Source: Dehalococcoidia bacterium UBA2777
Lineage (GTDB): Bacteria > Chloroflexota > Dehalococcoidia > UBA2247 > UBA2777
Reading direction: 5' to 3'
Length of the DNA stretch: 25,084 bases
NCBI GenBank assembly: GCA_002352365.1
Contig: DEIJ01000112.1
Coordinates: forward strand, 1-25,084
The notes beneath the pieces are model-generated. The model made no database searches, was not told the origin of the DNA, and worked only from the letters and a program-made list of their open reading frames with translations. This document shows, in pieces, positions 1-7,791 of this stretch. The number at the start of each line of letters is the position of its first letter. The first letter of the stretch is position 1. The position numbers and the translations under genes were made by a program.

Positions 1-497
1 CTTGTCTACCCAGAATCCCACCGGTTCGAAAGGTTCATTTTCTCCCAAGAAAGCCAATGCCCAGCTCATTTCACCATTGCCCAGGTTTGCTCCTTTATAG
101 CCTTGAAGCCTTACTCCTGTCCCATCGACCATCAAGAATTGATAAGGAACCTTCTTCAGATCAGGCCAGGAACACTTCTCTTGGGCAAATTCCCTTAAAC
201 GACGATGCAGGGTACTGGCCGATGCTGATGGTGCCTGCTCCCGAATTCTTGCCATCTCTTGGGAAGACCAACGATACGATAAATGCACCACTGAGCCAAT
301 CCCCGCCTCAGTGGCCTCCTCGGTATACTGACGATGTTTTGGTAAAGAGCCACCCTCAATGGCAGAGAATAGAGCCCAAAGTAGGCAAAGGAAATCCTGG
401 CATTGGCATTACCTAAGCCCATGAGAACTCCGTTGACATTTAAGCCGCTTTCTGGCATCCTAAATCGTAGGATGAGGTCTATTTGGATCTGCCTCAT
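1..497 (-). pseudogene. Transposase N-terminal part, frameshifted and cut by window edge
   Basis: Reading leftwards from an ATG at 497, preceded by a plausible ribosome site (AGGGGG), about 34 codons are open. The plausible protein then continues in another frame from about position 395 to the window edge. The second frame holds a transposase-like stretch with SLPKHRQYTEE, SYRWSSQEM, LHRRLREFAQEKCSWPDLKK and FLMVDGTGVRLQ, then GFWVDK at the edge. The aspartate of VDGTG (codon 124-126) is a candidate first catalytic acid of a DDE transposase. A single indel near 395 separates the two frames. This could be a decayed copy or an IS read by programmed frameshifting, but no obvious slippery run is seen. 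The family is not certain; ISLre2- or ISKra4-like elements are possible. The remaining catalytic part and the element's other end lie outside the window. Confidence 0.5.
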
Positions 498-611
498 CGG
501 GTTTCTACCCCCTTTCTTTGTGGTTGTTCTTGGGAGTATGAAATCCGATTTTCTACATTAAGTCAATAAAAACCGACTATCACATAATCTTGAAACAAAG
601 CCTAAAAACGA

Positions 612-633
612 TTATTAGCAAATTATTAGCAAA
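612..633. repeat. 11-bp tandem duplication in intergenic DNA
   Basis: TTATTAGCAAA occurs twice back to back. It lies in AT-rich DNA between the transposase remnant and the first tRNA-Ser. The rest of 498-694 shows no gene, terminator or clear promoter. Confidence 0.4.
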
Positions 634-694
634 AGCTAGTTATGTCCAGTAAAGGAGGGCTCAAAACCGCAATTTCAGATTCAAAAATGGCCAG

Positions 695-780
695 GGAGAG
701 GTGACCGAGAGGCTGATGGTGCCGCTCTCGAAAAGCGGTGGGGAGAAATTCCCCCGTGGGTTCGAATCCCACCCTCTCCG
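695..780 (+). tRNA. tRNA-Ser (anticodon CGA)
   Basis: The acceptor arms GGAGAGG (695-701) and CCTCTCC (773-779) pair perfectly, with G780 as discriminator. The anticodon stem CCGCT/AGCGG encloses the loop CTCGAAA, giving anticodon CGA at 729-731, which reads UCG. A long variable arm (GGGGAGAAATTCCCC) follows, as expected for serine tRNA. The T arm is GTGGG-TTCGAAT-CCCAC. CCA is not encoded; CCG follows the discriminator. Confidence 0.95.
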
Positions 781-857
781 CCGAAAGGGATGGTTCGGGA
801 TGCATTTAAGAGCCTTTAAAAACAAGAGGAAAATAAGGCGATGAATGGGAGGTAGTT

Positions 858-1301
858 GTGGTACAAGAATTAGTTCCGAAGGAAAGAGTTGATGATCTGA
901 GAAGAAAATTGAAAGAAAGAAGCAACTGGACAGATGAGGAACTTGACAGACTCTCCCCGAAACAATGGAGGTTTTTAAATAGTGAACATAAACTTAGGCA
1001 TTACAAGATAATAGCAGAGGTTGTTCGGGTCGTTGATCACTGTGAACTGCAGCCTAAGATAGGGGACAAATTTGTCTTCAATGCAGGAGGTATGCTAATT
1101 CCCGAAGAAACTACTTTTCCTATGGTATGTCTTTGGGCCATAGCTAGCTTATTCCCATTAAGTATGATGATTATGGATCGAATTTTGGCAGGGCTTGACC
1201 CTAATGAAATGTGGCGTGATCAGATTAGTTGTATGGATAGTAGCATAAGGGACGGAGGACTCGGGAATGTCGTATTTAAAGTTTACTGTAGGAAGTTATA
1301 A
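858..1301 (+). CDS. TIGR04076-like small protein of unknown function
   Basis: A GTG start at 858 is chosen because GGGAGG lies 5 bases upstream. The 147-residue product has a charged helical N-terminus (about residues 1-45, many Lys, Arg and Glu) and then a compact domain from about residue 50. That domain opens with EVVRVVDHCELQPKIGDKF, contains GGMLIPEE and ends with GGLGNVVFKVYCRK. This layout, with a beta strand and Cys followed by a K-x-GD turn and a terminal V-x-F-x-V strand, resembles the small TIGR04076 family known mainly from anaerobes. The molecular role of that family is not established. The gene stands alone between two serine tRNA genes. No signal peptide is seen; the hydrophobic stretch CLWAIASLFPLSMMIM near residue 90 is probably a buried helix. 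The family call is from memory of the pattern. Confidence 0.7.
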   Translation: MVQELVPKERVDDLRRKLKERSNWTDEELDRLSPKQWRFLNSEHKLRHYKIIAEVVRVVDHCELQPKIGDKFVFNAGGMLIPEETTFPMVCLWAIASLFPLSMMIMDRILAGLDPNEMWRDQISCMDSSIRDGGLGNVVFKVYCRKL

Positions 1302-1415
1302 CTAGAGAGAATACCAGCAACCTTCATCTTAAGTGCAAAAACATAGAGGAAAGACAGGAAAAGGGACTGAATTTCAAAGGAATTTAGCAAGAATAGATGA
1401 TTTGCGAACAGACGG

Positions 1416-1500
1416 GGAGAGGTGCTGGAGTGGACGATCAGGCGCGCCTGGAGAGCGTGTAGGGGGAAACCCCTCGTGGGTTCGAATCCCACCCTCTCCG
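1416..1500 (+). tRNA. tRNA-Ser (anticodon GGA)
   Basis: The acceptor GGAGAGG (1416-1422) pairs with CCTCTCC (1493-1499), and G1500 is the discriminator. The anticodon stem CGCGC/GCGTG holds the loop CTGGAGA, giving anticodon GGA at 1450-1452, which reads UCC and UCU. The variable arm is long (AGGGGGAAACCCCT), and the T arm equals that of the upstream tRNA-Ser. CCA is not encoded. The T arm and acceptor 3' end are identical in the two tRNA-Ser genes. Confidence 0.95.
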
Positions 1501-1533
1501 CTTTCACCACCTGGCCTTGATAATTTTCCCGCC

Positions 1534-2619
1534 ATGGACAAAGATGAGCTCAAATATTGGCTAGGGTTTAGCCTCATCCCTGGCATTGGCCCGGCGAAGT
1601 TTTCTCTGCTGGAAAATCATTTTGGCGACTTGGGCAGGGCATGGCGTACCACCGCCACTGAACTGAAGGCAGCAGGCCTGGATGGTAAGTCAGTGGATAC
1701 GATCATTGCTACACGCCCCAAAATATCTCTCAATGACGAGCTAGAGAAGTTGGAGCGATACAAGGTAAATGTAGTCACCTGGAGAGAAGCCTCTTATCCC
1801 TCACGACTTAAGGAGATAGCCGACCGGCCACCTTTGCTTTACTTCAGAGGAACACTTCTCCCCAAGGATGAATGGGCTATTGCCGTAGTAGGCCCTCGAC
1901 ACTCTTCTGTTTATGGACGGCAGGTTACTGAGGAAATTGCAAGCGATTTAGCCCGCAACAAAATCACTATTGTTAGTGGGCTAGCTAGAGGCATTGATGC
2001 CGTGGCCCATCGGACAGCCTTGGAGGCGGGAGGACGAACTATCGCTGTCTTTGGCTGTGGGGTGGACATGGTTTATCCCAGTGAGCATATGAACCTGGCG
2101 CGGCAGATCATGGAACATGGCGCCGTGGTTAGCGAATTCCCCCTGGGCACCAGGCCCAGGGCAGAGCATTTCCCACAACGCAACCGAATTATGAGTGGGA
2201 TGAGTCTCGGGGTGCTAGTAGTAGAAGCGGGGGAAAGGAGTGGGGCACTTCTCACTGCTAATTATGCCGTGGAGCAGAATCGAGAGGTGTTTGCTATCCC
2301 GGGAAGTATCTTTTCACCGCTAAGCATAGGTGCCAACCGCCTTATCCAAGAAGGGGCCAAGCTTGTTCACCACTGCGCTGATATCCTCGAGGAACTCAAT
2401 CTAACTATGAGCGCCCAACAGCAGGTATTAAAGGAACCCATCCCCACCACTGATATTGAGTCTCAGCTCTTGAGCTGCCTCTCCAAGGAGGTAAGTCATA
2501 TTGATGAGATATGCCACCGCAGTGGGCTTCCTATAGCTACAGTAAGCAGCACGCTAACCGTGCTGGAATTCAAGGGACTAGCCAAGCAAGTAGGTGCTAT
2601 GAACTATGTGCTCATCTAA
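1534..2619 (+). CDS. dprA: DNA processing protein DprA/Smf
   Basis: The 361-residue product binds single-stranded DNA entering the cell and loads RecA in natural transformation. The N-terminal part (residues 1-60, with LIPGIGPAK) is the SAM/HhH-like region. The Rossmann-type DprA domain spans about 112-280, with VVGPRHSSVYGR, SGLARGID (148-155), FPQRNR (213-218) and ERSGALLTA. A C-terminal winged helix of about 60 residues follows (TDIESQLLSCL to NYVLI). The frame stays open far upstream, but that extension crosses tRNA-Ser(GGA), so ATG 1534 is taken as the start. No strong ribosome site precedes it; the leader after the tRNA is only 33 bases. topA follows after 12 bases, a pairing common in bacteria, so the two are likely cotranscribed. 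Confidence 0.93.
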   Translation: MDKDELKYWLGFSLIPGIGPAKFSLLENHFGDLGRAWRTTATELKAAGLDGKSVDTIIATRPKISLNDELEKLERYKVNVVTWREASYPSRLKEIADRPPLLYFRGTLLPKDEWAIAVVGPRHSSVYGRQVTEEIASDLARNKITIVSGLARGIDAVAHRTALEAGGRTIAVFGCGVDMVYPSEHMNLARQIMEHGAVVSEFPLGTRPRAEHFPQRNRIMSGMSLGVLVVEAGERSGALLTANYAVEQNREVFAIPGSIFSPLSIGANRLIQEGAKLVHHCADILEELNLTMSAQQQVLKEPIPTTDIESQLLSCLSKEVSHIDEICHRSGLPIATVSSTLTVLEFKGLAKQVGAMNYVLI

Positions 2620-2631
2620 CAGAGGTAAGAG

Positions 2632-4536
2632 ATGACCAAAGAACTGGTTATCGTAGAATCCCCGGCTAAAGCCAAGACCTTGGGCAGAATACTAGGAAGC
2701 CGTTATATCGTTAAGGCCTCTCTGGGACATGTACGAGACTTACCCAAGACTAAGCTGGGAGTAGATGTAGCTAACGGCTTCAGCCCCAAATATGTGATCC
2801 CCAAAGAGAAGAGACGAGTCGTTCAGGAACTAAAGGAGGCAGCCAAGAAAACAACGGGAGTGTATTTAGCTTGCGACCCCGATCGAGAAGGGGAAGCAAT
2901 ATCTTGGCATCTAGTTGAGGCAGTTGAACTCAAAACGATGCCCGTTCACCGGGTAGTCTTTCACGAGATAACCGAGGAGCAAGTCCTCAATGCCTTTCGC
3001 CATCCCCGGGAGATAGACTTCAATTTGGTTAATGCTCAGCAAGCAAGACGCATCCTCGACCGCCTGGTTGGCTATAAAATCAGCCCGCTGCTGTGGCAGA
3101 AGATAAAGGGTAGACTATCCGCTGGAAGAGTGCAATCGGTGGCCCTAAGGATGATTGCCGAGCGGGAGCGAGAGATTCAAAGCTTTATCCCCCAAGAGTA
3201 CTGGACCATTGAGGCTGAGTTAGCTAAGCAATCAGCCAGAGAAGAGAGTTTTAAAGCGAAGGTTATTGGCCCCGTCTCAGAAACTCAACAGTTTGAGATC
3301 AGAAGTCAGCAGGACGCAGATGAGATTACTGCTAACTTAGCTGGGGCCAATTATCTGGTGACTAAAGTAACCAAGAAGCAGATCTCTCGCTCACCATCTC
3401 CACCTTTTATCACCAGTACCCTTCAGCAGGAGGCGTGGCGTAAGCTCCATTTCACTGCTCAGCGAACTATGGCCATTGCCCAGCAACTCTACGAAGGCTT
3501 GCCCATTGGTGAGGGGGAGGTAGTGGGGCTCATCACCTATATGCGCACTGATTCCACCAAGGTGGCTGATTCGGCAATAAAGGAAACCCGCGCCTATATA
3601 GAGCAAAGGTTTGGCAGGGAATTTCTGCCTCCACATCCCCGTCGATTTGCCAAAAAGGTGAAAGGTGCCCAAGAGGCACACGAAGCCATCCGCCCAACTT
3701 CGATAGTCAGGGAACCAGGGCTGCTCCAGCCCTATCTCAGCTATGACCAAGCAAAGCTCTACGAGCTTATCTGGAAGCGAATGGTGGCAAGTCAAATGGC
3801 GGTGGTTTTATTGAATACCACCACTGTGAATATAAACGCAACTCCTCCTCAACCGGGGAAAATCTACTTACTTCGAGCCACCGGTTCACTCCTCAAGTTT
3901 ATCGGCTTCCGCATTCTTTACACTGAAGGGAGGGATGAAGCTGAAGATGATATCGAGGTAAAAGCTTCCCTTCCTGAGTTAGTCGAAGGTGAGAGACTCA
4001 GCTTATTACATCTCTTCCCCGAGCAGCATTTCACCCAGCCTCCTCCCCGCTATAATGAAGCCACCCTGGTAAAGTCTCTGGAGGAGGAGGGCATTGGACG
4101 CCCTAGCACCTATGCCTTGATTATCTCCACCTTAAAGCGACGAGGCTATGTGCAAACAAAAGAGGGGCGATTCTACCCTTTAGAACTCGGTTTCGTAGTC
4201 AATGATTTGCTTGTAGTCCACTTCCCCGACATTGTTGATATAGGTTTCACCGCTCGGATGGAAGAGAAACTCGATGACATAGCCCGAGGCGAGCAGGAAT
4301 GGGTGACAGTTCTCGAGGATTTCTATCTGCCTTTTGAAGAGATGCTTGAGGGAGCCACTGCCCGGATAGCAAAGACCAAAATAGCCCCCCAGCCAACAGA
4401 TGAGATTTGCCCTCAATGTGGCAAGACCATGGTGATAAGATCAGGCCGCTACGGCAAATTTTTAGCTTGCAGTGGCTATCCCAAATGCCATAACACCAGA
4501 CCTCTTAGTGCCGAAATGGAAGGTCTGAGTCAATAG
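2632..4536 (+). CDS. topA: DNA topoisomerase I (type IA)
   Basis: This 634-residue enzyme relaxes negative supercoils by single-strand passage. The TOPRIM domain opens with LVIVESPAKAKTL (Glu9) and carries the metal-binding acids of DPDREGE (82-88). The core shows SAGRVQSVALR and the catalytic tyrosine Tyr303 in GLITYMRTDST, then AQEAHEAIRPT. Near the C-terminus is a single zinc finger, Cys593, Cys596, Cys613 and Cys619 (CX2CX16CX5C). The length is that of the short one-finger enzymes such as the Thermotoga form, well below the roughly 865 residues of E. coli TopA with its extra C-terminal domains. The start follows AGAGG in the 12-base gap after dprA. The gene converges on a metallo-beta-lactamase-fold gene with only 14 bases between the stops, and no clear terminator is seen there. 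Confidence 0.97.
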   Translation: MTKELVIVESPAKAKTLGRILGSRYIVKASLGHVRDLPKTKLGVDVANGFSPKYVIPKEKRRVVQELKEAAKKTTGVYLACDPDREGEAISWHLVEAVELKTMPVHRVVFHEITEEQVLNAFRHPREIDFNLVNAQQARRILDRLVGYKISPLLWQKIKGRLSAGRVQSVALRMIAEREREIQSFIPQEYWTIEAELAKQSAREESFKAKVIGPVSETQQFEIRSQQDADEITANLAGANYLVTKVTKKQISRSPSPPFITSTLQQEAWRKLHFTAQRTMAIAQQLYEGLPIGEGEVVGLITYMRTDSTKVADSAIKETRAYIEQRFGREFLPPHPRRFAKKVKGAQEAHEAIRPTSIVREPGLLQPYLSYDQAKLYELIWKRMVASQMAVVLLNTTTVNINATPPQPGKIYLLRATGSLLKFIGFRILYTEGRDEAEDDIEVKASLPELVEGERLSLLHLFPEQHFTQPPPRYNEATLVKSLEEEGIGRPSTYALIISTLKRRGYVQTKEGRFYPLELGFVVNDLLVVHFPDIVDIGFTARMEEKLDDIARGEQEWVTVLEDFYLPFEEMLEGATARIAKTKIAPQPTDEICPQCGKTMVIRSGRYGKFLACSGYPKCHNTRPLSAEMEGLSQ

Positions 4537-4550
4537 CTAGCAGCTACAGG

Positions 4551-5186
4551 CTAGGGATGATAGCTTAATATTACCACCTGAGTCTCTGAGGGTAGATTTG
4601 CCGGAGTTATAATTGCCTTAGTCTCGGGGGGAGATTCCTTTAGCCCCATCTCTTTAAGGAACTTATCCACCGGCTCAAGCCAAGTTGCTACTTCCGTCTG
4701 ATAATGCATCGGGATAACAATCTTGGGATTCAACAGGCGGACTGTCTTTGCTGCCATTTCAGCATCAATGGTGGCAATTCCACCTACAGGTACTAGCAGC
4801 ACCTGTAGGTTGCCTAACTCCTCTACTTGTTGAGGTGAAGGCAGTTGACCTATGTCACCTAAATGACATAATTTAATTTCGTCCATCTCGATAAGGTAGG
4901 CAGTATTTACCTGGTGACCTTTGTTTTGGTCTGGGTTATGGGAGATACGAATGCCGGTGATAAAAACGGTGGCAATCTCATATTCGCCAGGACCATCAAC
5001 TATCCTGGGATTACCACCTACCCCTTGAGCCCAGTTATGACCAGGGTGGTGATGACTCAAGGTCACAATATCGGCGGCAGTTTCAACCGGAGGATAAGGG
5101 AGGCTCGGGTCATAGGGATCAGTCACCACTGTTACCTCTTTGCCCTTAATCTTAAAGCACGAGTGTCCTAGCCAGGTAACTTCCAT
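4551..5186 (-). CDS. Metallo-beta-lactamase-fold hydrolase, UlaG-like
   Basis: The 211-residue product starts MEVTWLGHSCFKIKG, as UlaG-type metallo-beta-lactamase-fold proteins do. It keeps Asp23 of VTDPYDP, the histidine cluster SHHHPGH (44-50), Asp111 of LGDIG and His161 of PMHY. The canonical HxHxDH motif reads H45-H46-H47-P48-G49-H50 here, so the metal-2 aspartate is glycine. That may mean one metal or a changed activity. The substrate cannot be told. ATG 5186 is chosen because the family starts right at this strand; a TTG at 5195 overlaps the stop of the upstream gene (TTGA) and is an alternative start. This is the last gene of the minus-strand series with ispH and cmk. Confidence 0.8.
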   Translation of the reverse strand: MEVTWLGHSCFKIKGKEVTVVTDPYDPSLPYPPVETAADIVTLSHHHPGHNWAQGVGGNPRIVDGPGEYEIATVFITGIRISHNPDQNKGHQVNTAYLIEMDEIKLCHLGDIGQLPSPQQVEELGNLQVLLVPVGGIATIDAEMAAKTVRLLNPKIVIPMHYQTEVATWLEPVDKFLKEMGLKESPPETKAIITPANLPSETQVVILSYHP

Positions 5187-5191
5187 TCGCG

Positions 5192-5404
5192 TCAACTTTC
5201 CTTAATGGGTATTTCACCCCAAACGACTTTATCTGGATCACTGACTAGATTCCTCTGGCGAACCAGTTCCCTGATCTTAACTAGGGTAGCATTAACCTCA
5301 GGGGTGAGGGATACCCAATCCTCGCCTTGGGGTATCCAATAGGGTGAGTTAATACGCACTACCTTCAGTTCTTTGGTGTTGAGGTAAATTCCAAATCTCT
5401 GCAT
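5192..5404 (-). CDS. Small conserved-looking protein of unknown function (70 aa)
   Basis: I do not recognise this 70-residue protein. It starts MQRFGIYLNTKELKVVRINS and has an aromatic, proline-containing middle (PYWIPQGEDW) and an amphipathic helix (VNATLVKIRELVRQ). There is no membrane segment, Cys pair or signal. An ideal ribosome site, GGAGG at 5411-5415, sits 6 bases before the ATG, which strongly supports translation. The start lies inside the 3' end of ispH, overlapping it by 56 bases in another frame, and the stop (5192-5194) overlaps a possible TTG start of the next gene. Such packing suggests translational coupling within the operon. Confidence 0.72.
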   Translation of the reverse strand: MQRFGIYLNTKELKVVRINSPYWIPQGEDWVSLTPEVNATLVKIRELVRQRNLVSDPDKVVWGEIPIKES

Positions 5405-6245
5405 TTAACGCCTCCAGCTTGAGCAGCACTTCCTGTATAATTTCATCCGGGGTAGAAGCACCAGCAGTTATACCAATGCAGCTTCGGCCCGAAATCATAT
5501 CCTTATTAATTTCCTCAGCTTGCTCAATGTGGTATGTTTTCACTCCAGTAGAGGCACACGCTTCAGCCAGGCATTGGGTGTTGGCACTATTCCGTCCTCC
5601 TATTACTATCATCGAGTCCACTCTTCCCGCCAGTTCCAGAGCTGCCCCCTGACGCTTCCTGGTGGCATCACATATAGTATTAACAATACGCAGTTCCTTA
5701 ACTTGAGATAATGAAGCGGCGACAAACCCAGTTAAGAACTGAGCAAAGCCAGTATAGCTTTGAGTCGTCTGGGAAATAATGCCCACCTGCGGGGGCAGGT
5801 CAAATTCCTTGACCACTTCATTATCAAGGGTAGCAACCCCCCTTCCTTCAGCCCAGCCCAGCACACCGTTTACTTCAGGGTGGCCTTTATCTCCGAAAAC
5901 AATCACCCAAAAGCCTGCCTGCGCCAGCTCTTTGGCAGCTATTTGCGCTTTTCGGACAATAGGGCAGGTAGTATCTAGTATTCGAAGCCCCCGAGCTTGA
6001 ATCTCCTCTATCATTTGAGGCCGAAGTCCATGGGAGGGAATAACGACAATGCTGCCTTGGAGTTCATCCAGGCTCTCCACTGCTCGGATACCAAGTTGAG
6101 CGAGAATATCGATTATTTGCTGATTGTGCACCAGAGGGCCCAATGTTTCCACACTACCATGTTCGCGGGCAGCCTTTTCCACCAACTCTAGGGCTCGCCT
6201 CACTCCAAAGCAGAATCCCATCTCCTTAGCCTTTTCAATCCTCAT
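5349..6245 (-). CDS. ispH: 4-hydroxy-3-methylbut-2-enyl diphosphate reductase
   Basis: IspH reduces HMBPP to IPP and DMAPP, the last step of the MEP isoprenoid pathway, using a [4Fe-4S] cluster. The three cluster cysteines are visible: Cys12 in GFCFGV, Cys94 in TTCPIV and Cys192 in TICDATRKRQ. Substrate-binding His40, His72 (PSHG) and His122 and the proton-relay Glu124 (GHPEVNG) are present, as is the TAGASTPDEII end motif. ATG 6245 (MRIEKAKEMGFC) is chosen over an upstream GTG at 6260, because family members begin about ten residues before the first cysteine. It overlaps the end of plsC by 11 bases. The product is 298 residues. About 18 residues follow the usual end and coincide with the overlapping start of the next gene. 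A neighbouring cmk-plsC-ispH order is a familiar bacterial grouping. Confidence 0.96.
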   Translation of the reverse strand: MRIEKAKEMGFCFGVRRALELVEKAAREHGSVETLGPLVHNQQIIDILAQLGIRAVESLDELQGSIVVIPSHGLRPQMIEEIQARGLRILDTTCPIVRKAQIAAKELAQAGFWVIVFGDKGHPEVNGVLGWAEGRGVATLDNEVVKEFDLPPQVGIISQTTQSYTGFAQFLTGFVAASLSQVKELRIVNTICDATRKRQGAALELAGRVDSMIVIGGRNSANTQCLAEACASTGVKTYHIEQAEEINKDMISGRSCIGITAGASTPDEIIQEVLLKLEALNAEIWNLPQHQRTEGSAY

Positions 6246-6903
6246 CCTTTCCGTATACACCTCGATAGCTTTCAGGTAGAAGCTCAGCCACCCGCCTCAT
6301 AATGAAATCAGTGAACAAGGCAAGTTGAGCACGGGTCAACTTGCCATTGACCGGGGGAAGTTTGAATGGTTCGCCAATGTTAACCGTAACTTTAGGGCGG
6401 TGCAGTAGGGCATTCATGCTCTTGACCCCGCTCTTAATCTTCTCTGTACCTGTGATGCCCACAGGGAGGATAAAGGCATCGCTGTGTAGAGCAATAAAAG
6501 CTGCTCCCAGGTAGGCTGGCTGTAATTGAGCATAAGGGTTTCTCCGCCCTTCAGGGAACATTCCTAAAGCTAACCCCTCGCCCAATACTTCACCTGCCTT
6601 ACGCAATGCCTTTCTATTAATTCGCTCCCGACACACTGGGAAGCTGCCAAATCCCCGGAGCAGGAGACCTAAAAGGGGAGAGTGGAAAAGCCTCTCTTTG
6701 GCCATAAAGGCAACCCTGCGGTGAATACTGAGCCCGAGAAGAACGGGGTCAACCCAGCTGAGATGATTAGAAATGATAATAAGAGGGGGGGAATTCTCAA
6801 GAAAATGTAGCGTATTTTCTTGAGGTAGTTTGACTTCCCGTCGACATAGCATTGAGAGTATGATTCTTACTAGCGGTCTGGCAGTGTAGTAGAATAGTCG
6901 CAT
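6235..6903 (-). CDS. plsC: 1-acyl-sn-glycerol-3-phosphate acyltransferase
   Basis: The 222-residue PlsC-family enzyme would acylate lysophosphatidic acid to phosphatidic acid at the membrane. The HX4D catalytic motif is NHLSWVD (His47, Asp52), and the glycerol-phosphate-binding block is FPEGR (116-120), followed by ILPVGITG. The N-terminal stretch (residues 1-20, with LVRIILSML) is a short hydrophobic segment fit for membrane association. The ATG at 6903 overlaps the cmk stop (TGATG), implying translational coupling. Its own stop lies 11 bases inside ispH. Acyl donor preference cannot be read from the sequence. Confidence 0.93.
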   Translation of the reverse strand: MRLFYYTARPLVRIILSMLCRREVKLPQENTLHFLENSPPLIIISNHLSWVDPVLLGLSIHRRVAFMAKERLFHSPLLGLLLRGFGSFPVCRERINRKALRKAGEVLGEGLALGMFPEGRRNPYAQLQPAYLGAAFIALHSDAFILPVGITGTEKIKSGVKSMNALLHRPKVTVNIGEPFKLPPVNGKLTRAQLALFTDFIMRRVAELLPESYRGVYGKDED

Positions 6904-7577
6904 CAGCTCTCTCCTATCAGAGTAAGTATCTGGGCCATCACTTCTTCTGGCCCAACTCCATCAGTATTGATAATTTTGGCATCTGGGGCAGGATGAAGTG
7001 GGGAAAGTGAGCGCTGGGTATCAATCTTATCTCGTCTCTTTAGCTCAGTAAGGATGGTTTGGTAAGCTGCTTTACCTTGGCCAAGTTGCTCCAGGTAACG
7101 CCGCCGCGCCCTTTCTTCTGCGGAGGCAACCAGGAAAATCTTGAGTTCTGCCTGGGGAAGAACCATAGTGCCAATATCCCGCCCTGCCATGACTATATTA
7201 CCTTTCTCCGCTATGCGCTGCTGCTGAGCCACCAGGGCCTCTCGTACCCCAGCTATCCTTGACACTTGAGATACCCCCGCTTCTACCTCAGCACTACGAA
7301 TCTCAGTGGTAACATCATAGCGGTCAACAAAAACGGGGCAGAACCTTTCTTCCTTAGCTGGAGATGTGATATCGATACTGATATCATGAGCAAGTTTCTC
7401 CACTGTCTTTTCATCAGCCAAATTGATGCTCCGGTGCAGAGCAGACCAGGTTAAAGCTCGATACATCGCTCCAGTATCTATAAAACGATAGTCCAACTTC
7501 TGGGCCAAAATCCTCCCTACTGTACTTTTCCCCGCTGCTACCGGTCCGTCAATAGCAATTAGAGATGGTCTGGGCAA
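6903..7577 (-). CDS. cmk: Cytidylate kinase
   Basis: This kinase phosphorylates CMP and dCMP with ATP. The 224-residue protein has the P-loop GPVAAGKST (11-19), the NMP-binding start DTGAMYRALTW and AGRDIGTMVLP. The LID region and arginine-rich C-terminal part read RRDKIDTQRSLSPL, followed by INTDG. Length and order match bacterial Cmk. The only sensible start is TTG 7577, just before the P-loop strand. GGGAGG and AAAGG upstream of it lie within a short remnant ORF that overlaps the start by 19 bases. The gene is first of the tightly overlapping cmk-plsC-ispH set. Confidence 0.95.
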   Translation of the reverse strand: MPRPSLIAIDGPVAAGKSTVGRILAQKLDYRFIDTGAMYRALTWSALHRSINLADEKTVEKLAHDISIDITSPAKEERFCPVFVDRYDVTTEIRSAEVEAGVSQVSRIAGVREALVAQQQRIAEKGNIVMAGRDIGTMVLPQAELKIFLVASAEERARRRYLEQLGQGKAAYQTILTELKRRDKIDTQRSLSPLHPAPDAKIINTDGVGPEEVMAQILTLIGES

Positions 7578-7714
7578 TTTCGGCCTTTCACCTCCCTTTG
7601 AACGGTTAACTCTAACACCATTTGCCGATTTATCACATTCAGTACTTCAGGACGGTTCAAGGTGATGGTAGCAATACGGCCTTCCTTTTTAACAGCGATA
7701 ACCCCAAACTCCAC
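7559..7714 (-). pseudogene. N-terminal remnant of an enoyl-CoA hydratase/isomerase gene
   Basis: A 51-codon frame starts at GTG 7714, 9 bases behind a strong AAAGGAGG. It reads VEFGVIAVKKEGRIATITL, then NRPEVLNVINRQMVLEL. This is the opening of crotonase-fold proteins, whose hallmark is IATITLNRPE-LNA. After about 37 residues the similarity ends, and the frame closes with an unrelated tail just inside cmk. The oxyanion-hole and catalytic regions, which should lie about 30 to 110 residues further on, are absent. It is most simply the 5' stub of a deleted gene whose start signals survive. Whether the peptide is still made, coupling translation into cmk, is open. Confidence 0.65.
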
Positions 7715-7791
7715 CAGATTTTCCTCCTTTCCTCTGTTTCAAACACTTGCCTGCCAAGGCATCTTCCTGGGCCATCTTGTTATCTGTATAT

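Noticed and set aside
1333..1533. 67-codon upstream extension of the dprA frame
   Set aside because: It runs through tRNA-Ser(GGA) and has no DprA-like content; ATG 1534 matches the family N-terminus.
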